Shown here piece by piece: positions 53,529-61,615 of a stretch of 64,000 nt of DNA. Below the pieces are notes generated by a model, which saw only the letters and a program-made list of their open reading frames with translations, did no database searches and had not been told where the DNA came from. Within the stretch, counting starts at the first letter, position 1; each line of letters opens with the position of its first letter. A program made the position numbers and the translations under genes. Origin of the DNA: Rhodoblastus sp963704565 (GTDB lineage Bacteria > Pseudomonadota > Alphaproteobacteria > Rhizobiales > Beijerinckiaceae); the NCBI GenBank assembly GCA_963704565.1, contig OY969917.1, positions 62,001-126,000 on the forward strand, written 5' to 3'.

Positions 53529-55217
53529 ATGCTGGTTCAGCTCGCGATTCGCGACATTGTCCTGATCGATCGGCTGGAGCTGGAATTCGGCCCCGGCCTG
53601 ACCGTGCTCACCGGCGAGACCGGCGCCGGCAAATCCATCCTTCTCGACGCCTTTTCGCTGGCGCTCGGCGGACGCGGCGACGGCTCCCTGGTGCGCTCCG
53701 GCCAGGGGCAGGGGCAGGTCGTGGCGATTTTCGATCCGCCGCCGGGGCATCCCGCCCGCCTCGCCGCCGCCGAACAAGGCCTCGATATCGAAGGCGATCT
53801 CATCCTGCGCCGCGCGCAGATGGCCGACGGACGCAGCCGCGCCTTCGTCAACGACCAGCCGGTCAGCATTCAGGCCCTGCGCGCCATTGGCGACGCTTTG
53901 GTGGAAATCCACGGCCAGCACGACGACCGCGCTTTGGTCGATCCCAATGTCCATCGCGCCTTGCTCGACGCGTTCGGGAACAATGGCGCTCTCGTCGCCA
54001 AGACCCGCGCCGCCCACGCCGCCCTGCGCGAGGCGGAAAAAGACCTGCGCGAAGAGACGGCGGCGGTCGAGGCCGCGCGCAAGGAGGCGGATTATCTCGG
54101 CTTCGCCCATGCGGAGCTGGCCAAGCTCAGCCCCCGTCCCGGCGAAGAGGAAGCGCTTGCGGCGCAACGCACGGCGATGCAGCAGGCGGAAAAAGTCTCC
54201 GGCGATTTGCGCGACGCCCATGACAGCGTCGCCGGCGACGGCTCGCCCTTGTCCACGCTCTCCGCCGCCCTGCGCCGGCTGGAGCGGCGCCAGCCGCAGG
54301 CGCCCCATCTGATCGATCCGGCGATCAGAGCGCTGGATTCGGCGCTGAACGCGCTCGAACTCGCCGAACAGGCTTTGGACCAGGCCCTGCGCGACGCCGA
54401 ATTCGACCCGCGCGCGCTGGAGCAGGTCGAGGAAAGATTGTTCGCCCTGCGCGCCGCCGCGCGCAAATATGGCGCGCCGGTCGAGCGGCTGCCGGCGCTG
54501 GCGGAAAAATTCGCCGCCGATCTCGCCGCGCTCGACGCGGGCGAAGCGCGCCTGGTCGCGCTGGCCAAGGCGCGAGAGGCGGCGGAGGCCGATTATCGCG
54601 CCCGCGCCGCCGAACTGACCAAGGCGCGCCAGAAGGCCGCGTCGGCGCTCGACCGGGCGGTGACCGCCGAATTGCCGCCGCTGAAACTGGAGCGCGCGGT
54701 TTTTTCGACCCAGATCGCGACCGACCCCGATCAGTCCCCGGGTCAAGCCCGGGGAGGGCCGGAGGGCGCGGAACGGGTCGAATTCTGGGTCCAGACCAAT
54801 CCTGGCGCGCGGCCGGGGCCTTTGATGAAAGTCGCCTCGGGCGGAGAATTGTCGCGCTTCATGCTGGCGCTGAAAGTGGCGCTGGCCGACAAGGGATCCT
54901 CACCCACGCTGGTGTTCGACGAAATCGATTCGGGCGCCGGCGGCGCGGCGGCCGACGCCATCGGCCAGCGTCTGGCGCGGCTCGGCGCCAAGGTGCAGGT
55001 GCTCTCCGTCACCCATGCGCCGCAGGTGGCGGCCCGCGCCACCACCCATATGCGGATTTCCAAAGACCTCGCCGACAAGGGCGCCCGCGCTGCGACCCAG
55101 GTCGCGCCATTGCAGGACGAACATCGGCGCGAAGAAATCGCCCGGATGATTTCGGGCGCGAAAATCACCGACGAGGCCCGCGCGGCGGCGGCCAAGTTGA
55201 TGAATGGAGCTGAATAG
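53529..55217 (+). CDS. recN: DNA repair protein RecN
   Basis: 562 residues. SMC-like ATPase: Walker A GETGAGKSILLD (~33), coiled coil (about 150-370), signature KVASGGELSRFMLAL and Walker B LVFDEIDSGAGG. It acts in double-strand-break repair. A short segment (about 400-412, DQSPGQARGGPEG) comes from a palindromic repeat and does not match the family; the frame and the motifs after it are intact. Confidence 0.95.
   Translation: MLVQLAIRDIVLIDRLELEFGPGLTVLTGETGAGKSILLDAFSLALGGRGDGSLVRSGQGQGQVVAIFDPPPGHPARLAAAEQGLDIEGDLILRRAQMADGRSRAFVNDQPVSIQALRAIGDALVEIHGQHDDRALVDPNVHRALLDAFGNNGALVAKTRAAHAALREAEKDLREETAAVEAARKEADYLGFAHAELAKLSPRPGEEEALAAQRTAMQQAEKVSGDLRDAHDSVAGDGSPLSTLSAALRRLERRQPQAPHLIDPAIRALDSALNALELAEQALDQALRDAEFDPRALEQVEERLFALRAAARKYGAPVERLPALAEKFAADLAALDAGEARLVALAKAREAAEADYRARAAELTKARQKAASALDRAVTAELPPLKLERAVFSTQIATDPDQSPGQARGGPEGAERVEFWVQTNPGARPGPLMKVASGGELSRFMLALKVALADKGSSPTLVFDEIDSGAGGAAADAIGQRLARLGAKVQVLSVTHAPQVAARATTHMRISKDLADKGARAATQVAPLQDEHRREEIARMISGAKITDEARAAAAKLMNGAE
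54735..54755. repeat. Palindrome inserted in recN
   Basis: Arms TCCCCGGG and CCCGGGGA with a 5-base loop, a motif found as an intergenic repeat in many Alphaproteobacteria, here within the recN frame between the coiled coil and the C-terminal ATPase half. Confidence 0.75.
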
Positions 55218-55234
55218 GGCGCGTTGGCGATAAG

Positions 55235-55549
55235 CTATGCCGCGCGGGGATCGATTTTCGCCAATTCCCCGGCGATCTCGCGCCGTCTTTGCATCAGGTC
55301 GTAATCGGTCTGCAAGCCGAGGAAAAAACCCTCCGACAGGCCGAAATAGCGGGCGAGGCGCAAATCTGTGTCGGCGGTTATGGCCCTTTTGCCGAGCACG
55401 ATTTCATTGATGCGGCGGGGCGGCACATGAATGGCGCGCGCCAGCGCGTTCTGGCTCAGAGCCAGCGGCGAGAGAAATTCCTCGCTGAGGATTTCTCCCG
55501 GCGTCGGATTGGGCAACAGCTCATCGGTGATAATCGACGATCGCGACAT
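55235..55549 (-). CDS. higA: HigA-type XRE antitoxin
   Basis: 104 residues from ATG 55549; the frame is open further up. Helix-turn-helix about 38-70 (NALARAIHVPPRRINEIVLGKRAI in part), with the HigA start NPTPGEILSEEFL. It binds HigB and represses the operon. Overlaps the higB 3' end by 29 bases. Converges with recN. Confidence 0.92.
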   Translation of the reverse strand: MSRSSIITDELLPNPTPGEILSEEFLSPLALSQNALARAIHVPPRRINEIVLGKRAITADTDLRLARYFGLSEGFFLGLQTDYDLMQRRREIAGELAKIDPRAA

Positions 55550-55805
55550 CGAAGGCTCCTCCTTCCCGCAAGACAAAACAAATCCGCCATTGATCGTTGA
55601 TCCGGATCGAATATTGGCCAGCCCGATCACCCTTCAAGGCTTCGAGCCGGTTTCCCGGCGGGATGCGCAAGTCCTGGAGGACGCGCGCCTGATTGAGCAA
55701 ACGCAGCTTGCGTAACGCGACCGACTGAATGTCCGGCGGCAGATTACGACTCCGCCGCCCTTGCCAGATCGAAAAGGTCTCATCGCAGGCAAAGCCGTAA
55801 ATCAT
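55521..55805 (-). CDS. higB: HigB/RelE-type mRNA interferase toxin
   Basis: 94 residues. RelE fold; RLEALKGDRAGQYSIRIN and DQWRICFV with FDVAIVDYHR at the end are the HigB signature with the basic catalytic residues. It cleaves mRNA at the ribosome unless held by HigA. Toxin-first order is typical for higBA. The promoter is so close to the ATG that the mRNA is probably leaderless. Confidence 0.92.
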   Translation of the reverse strand: MIYGFACDETFSIWQGRRSRNLPPDIQSVALRKLRLLNQARVLQDLRIPPGNRLEALKGDRAGQYSIRINDQWRICFVLREGGAFDVAIVDYHR

Positions 55806-55810
55806 CCAAA

Positions 55811-55839
55811 ATCATAGCGCGTAACGCTATGCGTTACAA
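55811..55839 (-). promoter_or_regulatory. higBA promoter and operator
   Basis: On the minus strand -35 TTGTAA (55834-55839) and -10 TATGAT (55811-55816), 17 bases apart. Between and over them lies the palindrome GTAACGC-tat-GCGTTAC (55821-55837), the likely HigA site. The -10 ends 5 bases before the higB ATG. Confidence 0.8.
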
Positions 55840-55919
55840 GCATAGGCCGAAAAAATCCGCTGTGATCCCGGCATCACGCAAACTCGCCACCATGAAAAAT
55901 TTTGGCTAAGATTCGTCGC

Positions 55920-58046
55920 ATGTCCAAAGAGACGAATCTCGAATCCGCCCGCGCGGAACACCAAAGACTCGGCGAGGAAATCGCCGTGCATGACCGCGCC
56001 TATTATCAGGACGACGCGCCGACAATTTCCGATGCGGATTATGACACCCTGCGGCGGCGCTACGAGGCGCTCGAGCGACAATTTCCTCAGCTGGCGGACG
56101 AAGAATCGCTGTCCAAAAAGGTCGGCGCGGCGCCGGCGGAGAAATTCGCCAAGGTCGCCCATGCCGTCCCCATGCTGTCGCTGGGCAATATTTTTTCCGA
56201 CGACGAGGTGGAGGATTTTGTTGCGCGGGTGAAACGTTTTCTGGGTCTCGGCGAACAGGCTGAGCTCGCTTTCACCGCCGAGCCGAAAATCGACGGACTG
56301 TCCTGCTCGCTGCGCTATGAAAAAGGTTTTTTGGTCAGCGCCGCGACCCGTGGCGACGGGCTGGTCGGCGAGGATGTCACCGCCAATGTCCGCGCCATCG
56401 CCGACATTCCGCACCGGCTTTCCGGCGCGGCGCCGGACATCATCGACGTGCGCGGCGAGGTCTATATGAGCCACGCCGATTTTGCCGCCCTCAACGCCAG
56501 ACAGGCGGCGGCGGAAAAGCCGCTCTTCGCCAATCCGCGCAATGCGGCGGCGGGCTCGCTGCGCCAGCTCGATCCGGCGATCACCGCGCAGCGGCCTTTG
56601 AAGTTTTTCGCCTATGCCTGGGGCGCCGTCGAGCCCGAAACGCCGGCCGGCAGCCAGATGGCCATGATGGCGGCTTTTCGCTCTTTCGGCTTCAAGGTCA
56701 ATCCGCTGACAAAGCTCTGTCAAAGCGCGGAAGGCATGCTCGCTCACTTCCGCGACATCGAAAGCCGTCGCTCGTCGCTCGGCTATGACATCGACGGCGT
56801 GGTCTACAAGGTTGACGACCTTGCGCTCCAGCAGCGGCTCGGCTTTGTCGCGCGCGCGCCGCGCTGGGCGACCGCCCACAAATTCCCGGCCGAAAAGGCG
56901 ACGACCAAAATACTGAAAATCGAAGTCCAGGTCGGTCGCACCGGCGTGCTGACCCCAGTGGCGCGGCTTGAACCCGTCACCGTCGGCGGCGTGGTGGTCT
57001 CCAACGCCACATTGCACAATGAGGACGAGATCAGGGACAAAGATATTCGCGAGGGCGACACGGTCATCATTCAACGCGCCGGCGACGTCATTCCACAAAT
57101 CCTCGGTGTGGTTCCGGACAAACCGCGTGGTGCGAAGAGTTATGCATTTCCTGAGGTCTGTCCCGTTTGCAAGTCGGCGGCCGTGCGCGAAATCGATCCC
57201 AGAACCGGCGAACCGGAGGCGGCGCGGCGCTGCACCGGCGTGCTGGTCTGCCCGGCGCAGGCGGTCGAGAGATTGCGGCACTTCTGCTCGCGCAATGCTT
57301 TCGACATCGAAGGTCTGGGCGACAAGCAGATCGCCTTTTTCTACGAAAAAGGCCTGATCCGCACACCCGCCGATATTTTCACGCTTCAGGAGCGCGACCG
57401 GAAAAGCCTGACGAAGATCGAGAATTTCGAAGGCTTCGGCAAGCTCTCGACCCGCAACCTGTTCGCCGCCATCGAGGCGCGGCGCGAGATCGCGCTCAAC
57501 CGTTTCATTTTCGCGCTCGGCATACGCCATGTCGGCGAGACCAACGCCATCAGGCTGGCGCGCTCGTTCGAGACTTTTGAAAATTTGCGCGAGACTGCCC
57601 GCCATGCCGTCCCTGACAGCGAGGCCCGGCAAAGGATCAACGACATCGACGGCATTGGCGACGTCGTCGCCGAGGCGGTGGCGGATTTCTTCGTCGAGCC
57701 GCATAACGAGCGGGCGCTCGACGAACTGCTGGCGCAAGTGCGCATCCTGCCGATGGAGGCGGTGAAAAGCGACAGCCCGGTGGCGGGCAAGACGGTGGTG
57801 TTCACCGGGGCCTTGGTCAAAATGACCCGCGACGAGGCCAAGGCCATGGCTGAGCGCCTCGGCGCCAAAGTGTCGAGTTCGGTGTCGAAAAAGACCGATC
57901 TGGTCATCGCCGGCGCCGACGCCGGCTCGAAACTGACCAAGGCGCGAGAGCTTGGCGTGGAAGTGATCGACGAAGACGCCTGGCTGGCGCTGGCCGGGGG
58001 TCAGGAAGCTGGTGGCCGAAATCCGACGCCTGGCTCCCGCTTTTGA
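55920..58046 (+). CDS. ligA: NAD+-dependent DNA ligase
   Basis: 708 residues from ATG 55920 (MSKETNLESARAEHQRL); TTG 55902 is open but less likely. Adenylation Lys K123 (AEPKIDGLS), OB fold, four-Cys zinc finger (CPVCKSAAV, RRCTGVLVCPAQ), helix-hairpin-helix repeats, and a BRCT domain (about 615-690, GKTVVFTGALVKM). It seals Okazaki fragments. The last ~15 residues (GGQEAGGRNPTPGSRF) look unconserved and stand directly before the IS91-type element. Confidence 0.96.
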   Translation: MSKETNLESARAEHQRLGEEIAVHDRAYYQDDAPTISDADYDTLRRRYEALERQFPQLADEESLSKKVGAAPAEKFAKVAHAVPMLSLGNIFSDDEVEDFVARVKRFLGLGEQAELAFTAEPKIDGLSCSLRYEKGFLVSAATRGDGLVGEDVTANVRAIADIPHRLSGAAPDIIDVRGEVYMSHADFAALNARQAAAEKPLFANPRNAAAGSLRQLDPAITAQRPLKFFAYAWGAVEPETPAGSQMAMMAAFRSFGFKVNPLTKLCQSAEGMLAHFRDIESRRSSLGYDIDGVVYKVDDLALQQRLGFVARAPRWATAHKFPAEKATTKILKIEVQVGRTGVLTPVARLEPVTVGGVVVSNATLHNEDEIRDKDIREGDTVIIQRAGDVIPQILGVVPDKPRGAKSYAFPEVCPVCKSAAVREIDPRTGEPEAARRCTGVLVCPAQAVERLRHFCSRNAFDIEGLGDKQIAFFYEKGLIRTPADIFTLQERDRKSLTKIENFEGFGKLSTRNLFAAIEARREIALNRFIFALGIRHVGETNAIRLARSFETFENLRETARHAVPDSEARQRINDIDGIGDVVAEAVADFFVEPHNERALDELLAQVRILPMEAVKSDSPVAGKTVVFTGALVKMTRDEAKAMAERLGAKVSSSVSKKTDLVIAGADAGSKLTKARELGVEVIDEDAWLALAGGQEAGGRNPTPGSRF

Positions 58047-58192
58047 ATGGCCTACATCGTCGGAAAGCCGAAGTCGGCCGACGTCGCCGGCAACGACTGC
58101 TCGGCGCCACGGGACTAAACCGCTCGCGCGGTAGCAGCGGCGAGAAGCGTCGAGATTTGTGAAGACGGAATAGCTGAGGCGACGGGCCAGAT

Positions 58193-58231
58193 CTGTCTCA
58201 AAATCGTGGGGTTCAACCCCATGCGAGACAG
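58193..58231. promoter_or_regulatory. Compound hairpin before the recombinase
   Basis: Outer arms CTGTCTC/GAGACAG and inner arms TGGGGTT/AACCCCA. It lies 12 bases before the ATG and includes the region of the ribosome site, so it may control translation or mark a recombination site of the element. Confidence 0.5.
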
Positions 58232-58242
58232 GAGCTTTCGCG

Positions 58243-59119
58243 ATGATCGACAATCCCAACAGCCCGTTGCGCCAGCGCATGATCGAGGACATGACGGCGC
58301 GCCGCTTCACGGAAAAGGTTCAGAAGGATTATCTCCGCCACGTGCGGAACTTCGCCATCTTTCTCGGTCGTTCGCCCGACGCCGCCACAGCGGAAGACGT
58401 TCGGCTCTATCAGTTGCACATGGCCAAGCAGCTCATCGGCGCGCCAACTATCAACGCCGCCGTCGCTGCGCTGCGGTTCTTCTTCAATGTCACGATCGAA
58501 CGGCCGGACCTGGCCCGTCCTCTGACGGGCTTGCACAAGCCGCGCAGGGCGCCCGGTCGTGCTGAGCGAGGAGGAAATGGTCCGTCTTCTCGAAGCCGCG
58601 CCCGGCCTGAAGTACAAGGCCGCGTTCGGCGTCGCCTATGGCGCGGGATTGCGCGTCTCCGAGGTGGTGACCCTGAAAGTGTCCGACATCGACAGCAAGC
58701 GCATGACCTTGCGGGTCGAACAGGGCAAAGGCCAGCGGGATCGCTATGTCATGCTCTCGCCGCAACTGCTCGAATGGTTGCGCGACTGGTGGCGGGCGGC
58801 GCGGCCCCAGGCTTGGCTGTTTCCCGGGCAGAACCCGGTCAACCCGATGTCGGCCCGTCAGTTGAACCGCGTCGTGCGCGACACGGCGCGAGAGGCCGGC
58901 ATTGCCAAGCGCGTATCGCCCCATACGCTGCGACACAGCTTCGCCACCCATCTGCTCGAACGCAACGTCGATATCCGCGTGATCCAGGTTCTGCTCGGCC
59001 ACGCCAAGCTGGAAACGACGGCGCTTTATACCCGCGTCGCCGTCAACACGCTTCGCGACGTCACCAGCCCTCTGGAGCGTCTGTGCGTAAACCTGACAGG
59101 GCAAGCGCCGCCCGCCTGA
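58243..59119 (+). pseudogene. XerC/D-like tyrosine recombinase of the IS element, frameshifted
   Basis: The N-terminal SAM-like domain (MIDNPNSPLRQRMIEDMTA to LHKPRRAP) is in one frame; the catalytic domain (VVLSEEEMVRLLEAAPG to NLTGQAPPA) in another. One extra C in CCC at 58552-58554 accounts for it: removing it restores RAPVVLSEEE. The catalytic part is otherwise intact, with GAGLRVSEV (Arg), HTLRHSFATH (His-x-x-Arg) and GHAKLETTALYTRV (His, Tyr). Either a true inactivation, a sequencing error, or restarted translation at GTG 58559. Confidence 0.85.
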
Positions 59120-59129
59120 CGGCGGCGTC

Positions 59130-60374
59130 ATGGCGCGACGCTCCCTGGAGGTCGCGGATATCCTGCGCGTTCACGGCGACGCCTATGCGCGCGCCCACGC
59201 GGGACATCTCAGCTTCGGCCAGCTCAAGGTCATGTCGGCGATAACGGCCTGCCGCACCGCAGCGCTCGGCGGTCATGTCGCGCGCTGCGACGACTGCGGC
59301 CATGTCGAGATCGCCTACAACTCCTGCCGCAACCGTCACTGCCCCAAATGCCAGGGCGCGGCGGCGCGGCAGTGGCTGGCCGAGCGACAGGCCGAGTTGC
59401 TGCCGGTTTCCTATTATCATGTCGTTTTCACCCTGCCGGCGCCGATCGCGGCCATGGCGTTCCAGAACAAGGCCGCGATCTACGACCTGTTGTTCAAGGC
59501 CGCCGCCGAGACGCTGACCACCATCGCCGCCGACCCCAAGCATCTCGGCGCCCGCATCGGCGTGACCGCCGTGCTCCACACCTGGGGCTCGGCGATGACC
59601 CACCATCCGCACATCCACATGATCGTCCCCGGCGGCGGCCTGTCGCCGGACGGCGTTCGCTGGATCGCCTGCAAGCCCGGCTTCTTCCTGCCGGTGCGCG
59701 TGCTGTCGCGCCTGTTCCGCCGGCTGTTCCTCGAAGGCCTCGCCGCGCTTCACCGCGCCGGGCGCCTGGCCTTTTTCGGCGATCTCGCCGCGCTCGCCGG
59801 CACGAAGGCTTTCCAGGCCGCGCTCGCCCCGTTGCGCCGAAGCGAATGGATCGTTTACGCCAAGCGCCCCTTCGCCGGGCCGGAGGCCGTGCTCGCCTAT
59901 CTCTCGCGCTACACCCATCGCGTGGCGATCTCCAACAGCCGTCTCCTCGGCTTCGACGGCGGCAAAGTCACCTTTCGCTGGAAAGATTATCGCGCCCGGG
60001 GCAAATCGTCGGGCCGACGCTGGATCAAATCCATGACGCTTCCAGCGGATGTGTTTATCCGACGCTTCCTCATCCACGTCCTGCCCAGCGGCTTCCATCG
60101 CATCCGCCACTACGGGCTGTTCGCCAGCCAGAAGCGCGCCGCAAATATCGCCCGCTTGCGCGAACTCATTCCTGTGGCCGAGGACGCCGAGAAACCTCGG
60201 TTCCATCTCGCCGCTACAACCGAGGTTCCGCAAGCGACAGCAACAGATCATTCCGAGGCGATTGCGCCGCTCTGCCCTTGCTGCGCTGGGCGCATGCGCG
60301 TCGTCGAAACCTTTGCGCGCGGCGCGACGCCGCGCAGCTTCATGCCAGATTGCGCCGGATTCGACACCTCATGA
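59130..60374 (+). CDS. IS91-family HUH transposase
   Basis: 414 residues. N-terminal zinc-binding domain (CDDCGHVEIAYNSCRNRHCPKC), the HUH metal motif HHPHIHMIVPGGG near 157-169, and the catalytic Tyr region AYLSRYTHRVAISNSRL. It moves the element by rolling-circle transposition. Starts 11 bases after the recombinase stop. The C-terminus carries a further CPCC motif. No truncation seen. Confidence 0.93.
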   Translation: MARRSLEVADILRVHGDAYARAHAGHLSFGQLKVMSAITACRTAALGGHVARCDDCGHVEIAYNSCRNRHCPKCQGAAARQWLAERQAELLPVSYYHVVFTLPAPIAAMAFQNKAAIYDLLFKAAAETLTTIAADPKHLGARIGVTAVLHTWGSAMTHHPHIHMIVPGGGLSPDGVRWIACKPGFFLPVRVLSRLFRRLFLEGLAALHRAGRLAFFGDLAALAGTKAFQAALAPLRRSEWIVYAKRPFAGPEAVLAYLSRYTHRVAISNSRLLGFDGGKVTFRWKDYRARGKSSGRRWIKSMTLPADVFIRRFLIHVLPSGFHRIRHYGLFASQKRAANIARLRELIPVAEDAEKPRFHLAATTEVPQATATDHSEAIAPLCPCCAGRMRVVETFARGATPRSFMPDCAGFDTS

Positions 60375-60788
60375 CCAAAATTAAGGCCCGCACTCATGCC
60401 GCCAACATTGCGTCGACGCCCACAGGCGCCGGCTGTGATGGGCGCGTCGCATCAGCGCGCAAAGCGCCGGAACCAATAGGCCTCACTGATCCCGACGCCA
60501 CAACGAGCGCTATTGGCCGAAGTGAAAACGCGCCAAGGCCGCGCCGGCCGACGTTTCTCGACACGAGGACCGCCCTAAAAGCCAGGAAGCGTCTCCTCAA
60601 ATCACCATAGATCGCCAACTGAACCACCGAGCCTCAACGTCCCGCGGTTTCCTCCCCTGGAGGCTTTCGGGCGCCGGCCCCGGCGCGGCCCAATCCGTCG
60701 TGTTGGGGCCGGCGACCGAAACCCTTCACAGAACCGGAAGTTCGGCGTTGGATGGACCAATCCGGGCTTTCGCCGGATAGCCGTCATT
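60375..60788. other. Gene-free right end of the IS91-type element
   Basis: No supportable coding region. It holds the probable element end with a GC-rich palindrome (about 60673-60713) and about 70 bases of flank up to the MITE-like copy. Confidence 0.5.
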
Positions 60789-60915
60789 CATACGGTTTCC
60801 GCAAGATTGCTTCGCAATCCGCGGAAACGCCATGGCGCGAAAATCCTCTATGTCGCGGGCGGATTTTCGCGCCAGCGGAATACGAATTCCGAATGATTCA
60901 TTCGGAATTCGTATC
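60789..60915. repeat. 127-bp MITE-like element, copy 2
   Basis: The first 95 bases equal copy 1 (29434-29560). The last 32 differ but form an even better hairpin, ACGAATTCCGAATGA/TCATTCGGAATTCGT. It lies next to the 3' end of the broken dehydrogenase gene. Confidence 0.9.
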
Positions 60916-61615
60916 ACTTGTTACGAGGCGTCAACTCTTCGGGCTCCTGTGACCCGTAAGAGCCAGCGAACCAGCGATGGCGCGAGCCTGTTGTTCCAAT
61001 AATAGACCCGGAGCATGAACGGATAAATCGTCTCGCGCCTTGGACGCGTGACGACGCCGGTGATCACGCGTCCGCACTCGACGGGCGAAAGTGTTCGAAT
61101 GGTTTTGGCGATCCCCGGAACATTGGCCGCCACACCTGCGTTGTGCTCAAAATATCCGGAATCGACTTTTCCGAAGACAATATGGCAGCTTTGAACGCCA
61201 GTTCCGGCGAGGTCTTGGCATAGCAACTCGTGCAGTCCCCGCAGGGCGCATCTAGCCGCAGTATAACCCACGGCGCTTGGCCATGCCATGTAACACGCGG
61301 GTGAGTTGATGTGGATAAGCTTTCCGGACCTGCGTCCGAGCATGTCGCGCATAAATGCGTAGGTGATGTTGAACGCCGCGAGATAGGGAGCACCGATCAT
61401 CTCGACGGCTTCTGCGGGTGGCGTATCTTCAATTCGCTTCCACTGTCCCGCGCCAGCGCAATTGATGACGACGTCGGGAATTCCGTGGTTTTTCCGCACC
61501 CGATCAGCCATCGCCAAGACTTCTTGCCCCGACGCGGCGTCGCAGGTTTCGAAGCTCGCCATCGGACCGATCGAGGCGGCGACCTCGGCCAATTTCGCCT
61601 CATTTCGCGCCACCA

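Larger units (their letters stand above)
58058..60720 (+). mobile_element. IS91-type element with tyrosine recombinase (approximate limits)
   Basis: Contains a recombinase frame and a HUH transposase in the order typical of two-gene IS91 relatives. Palindromes flank them: CGTCGG..CCGACG with GCCGA/TCGGC inside (58058-58083) at the left and GCCGGCCCC..GGGGCCGGC (about 60673-60713) at the right, as rolling-circle elements carry hairpins at their ends. No inverted terminal repeat or target duplication is expected or seen, so the limits are estimates. Confidence 0.6.
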
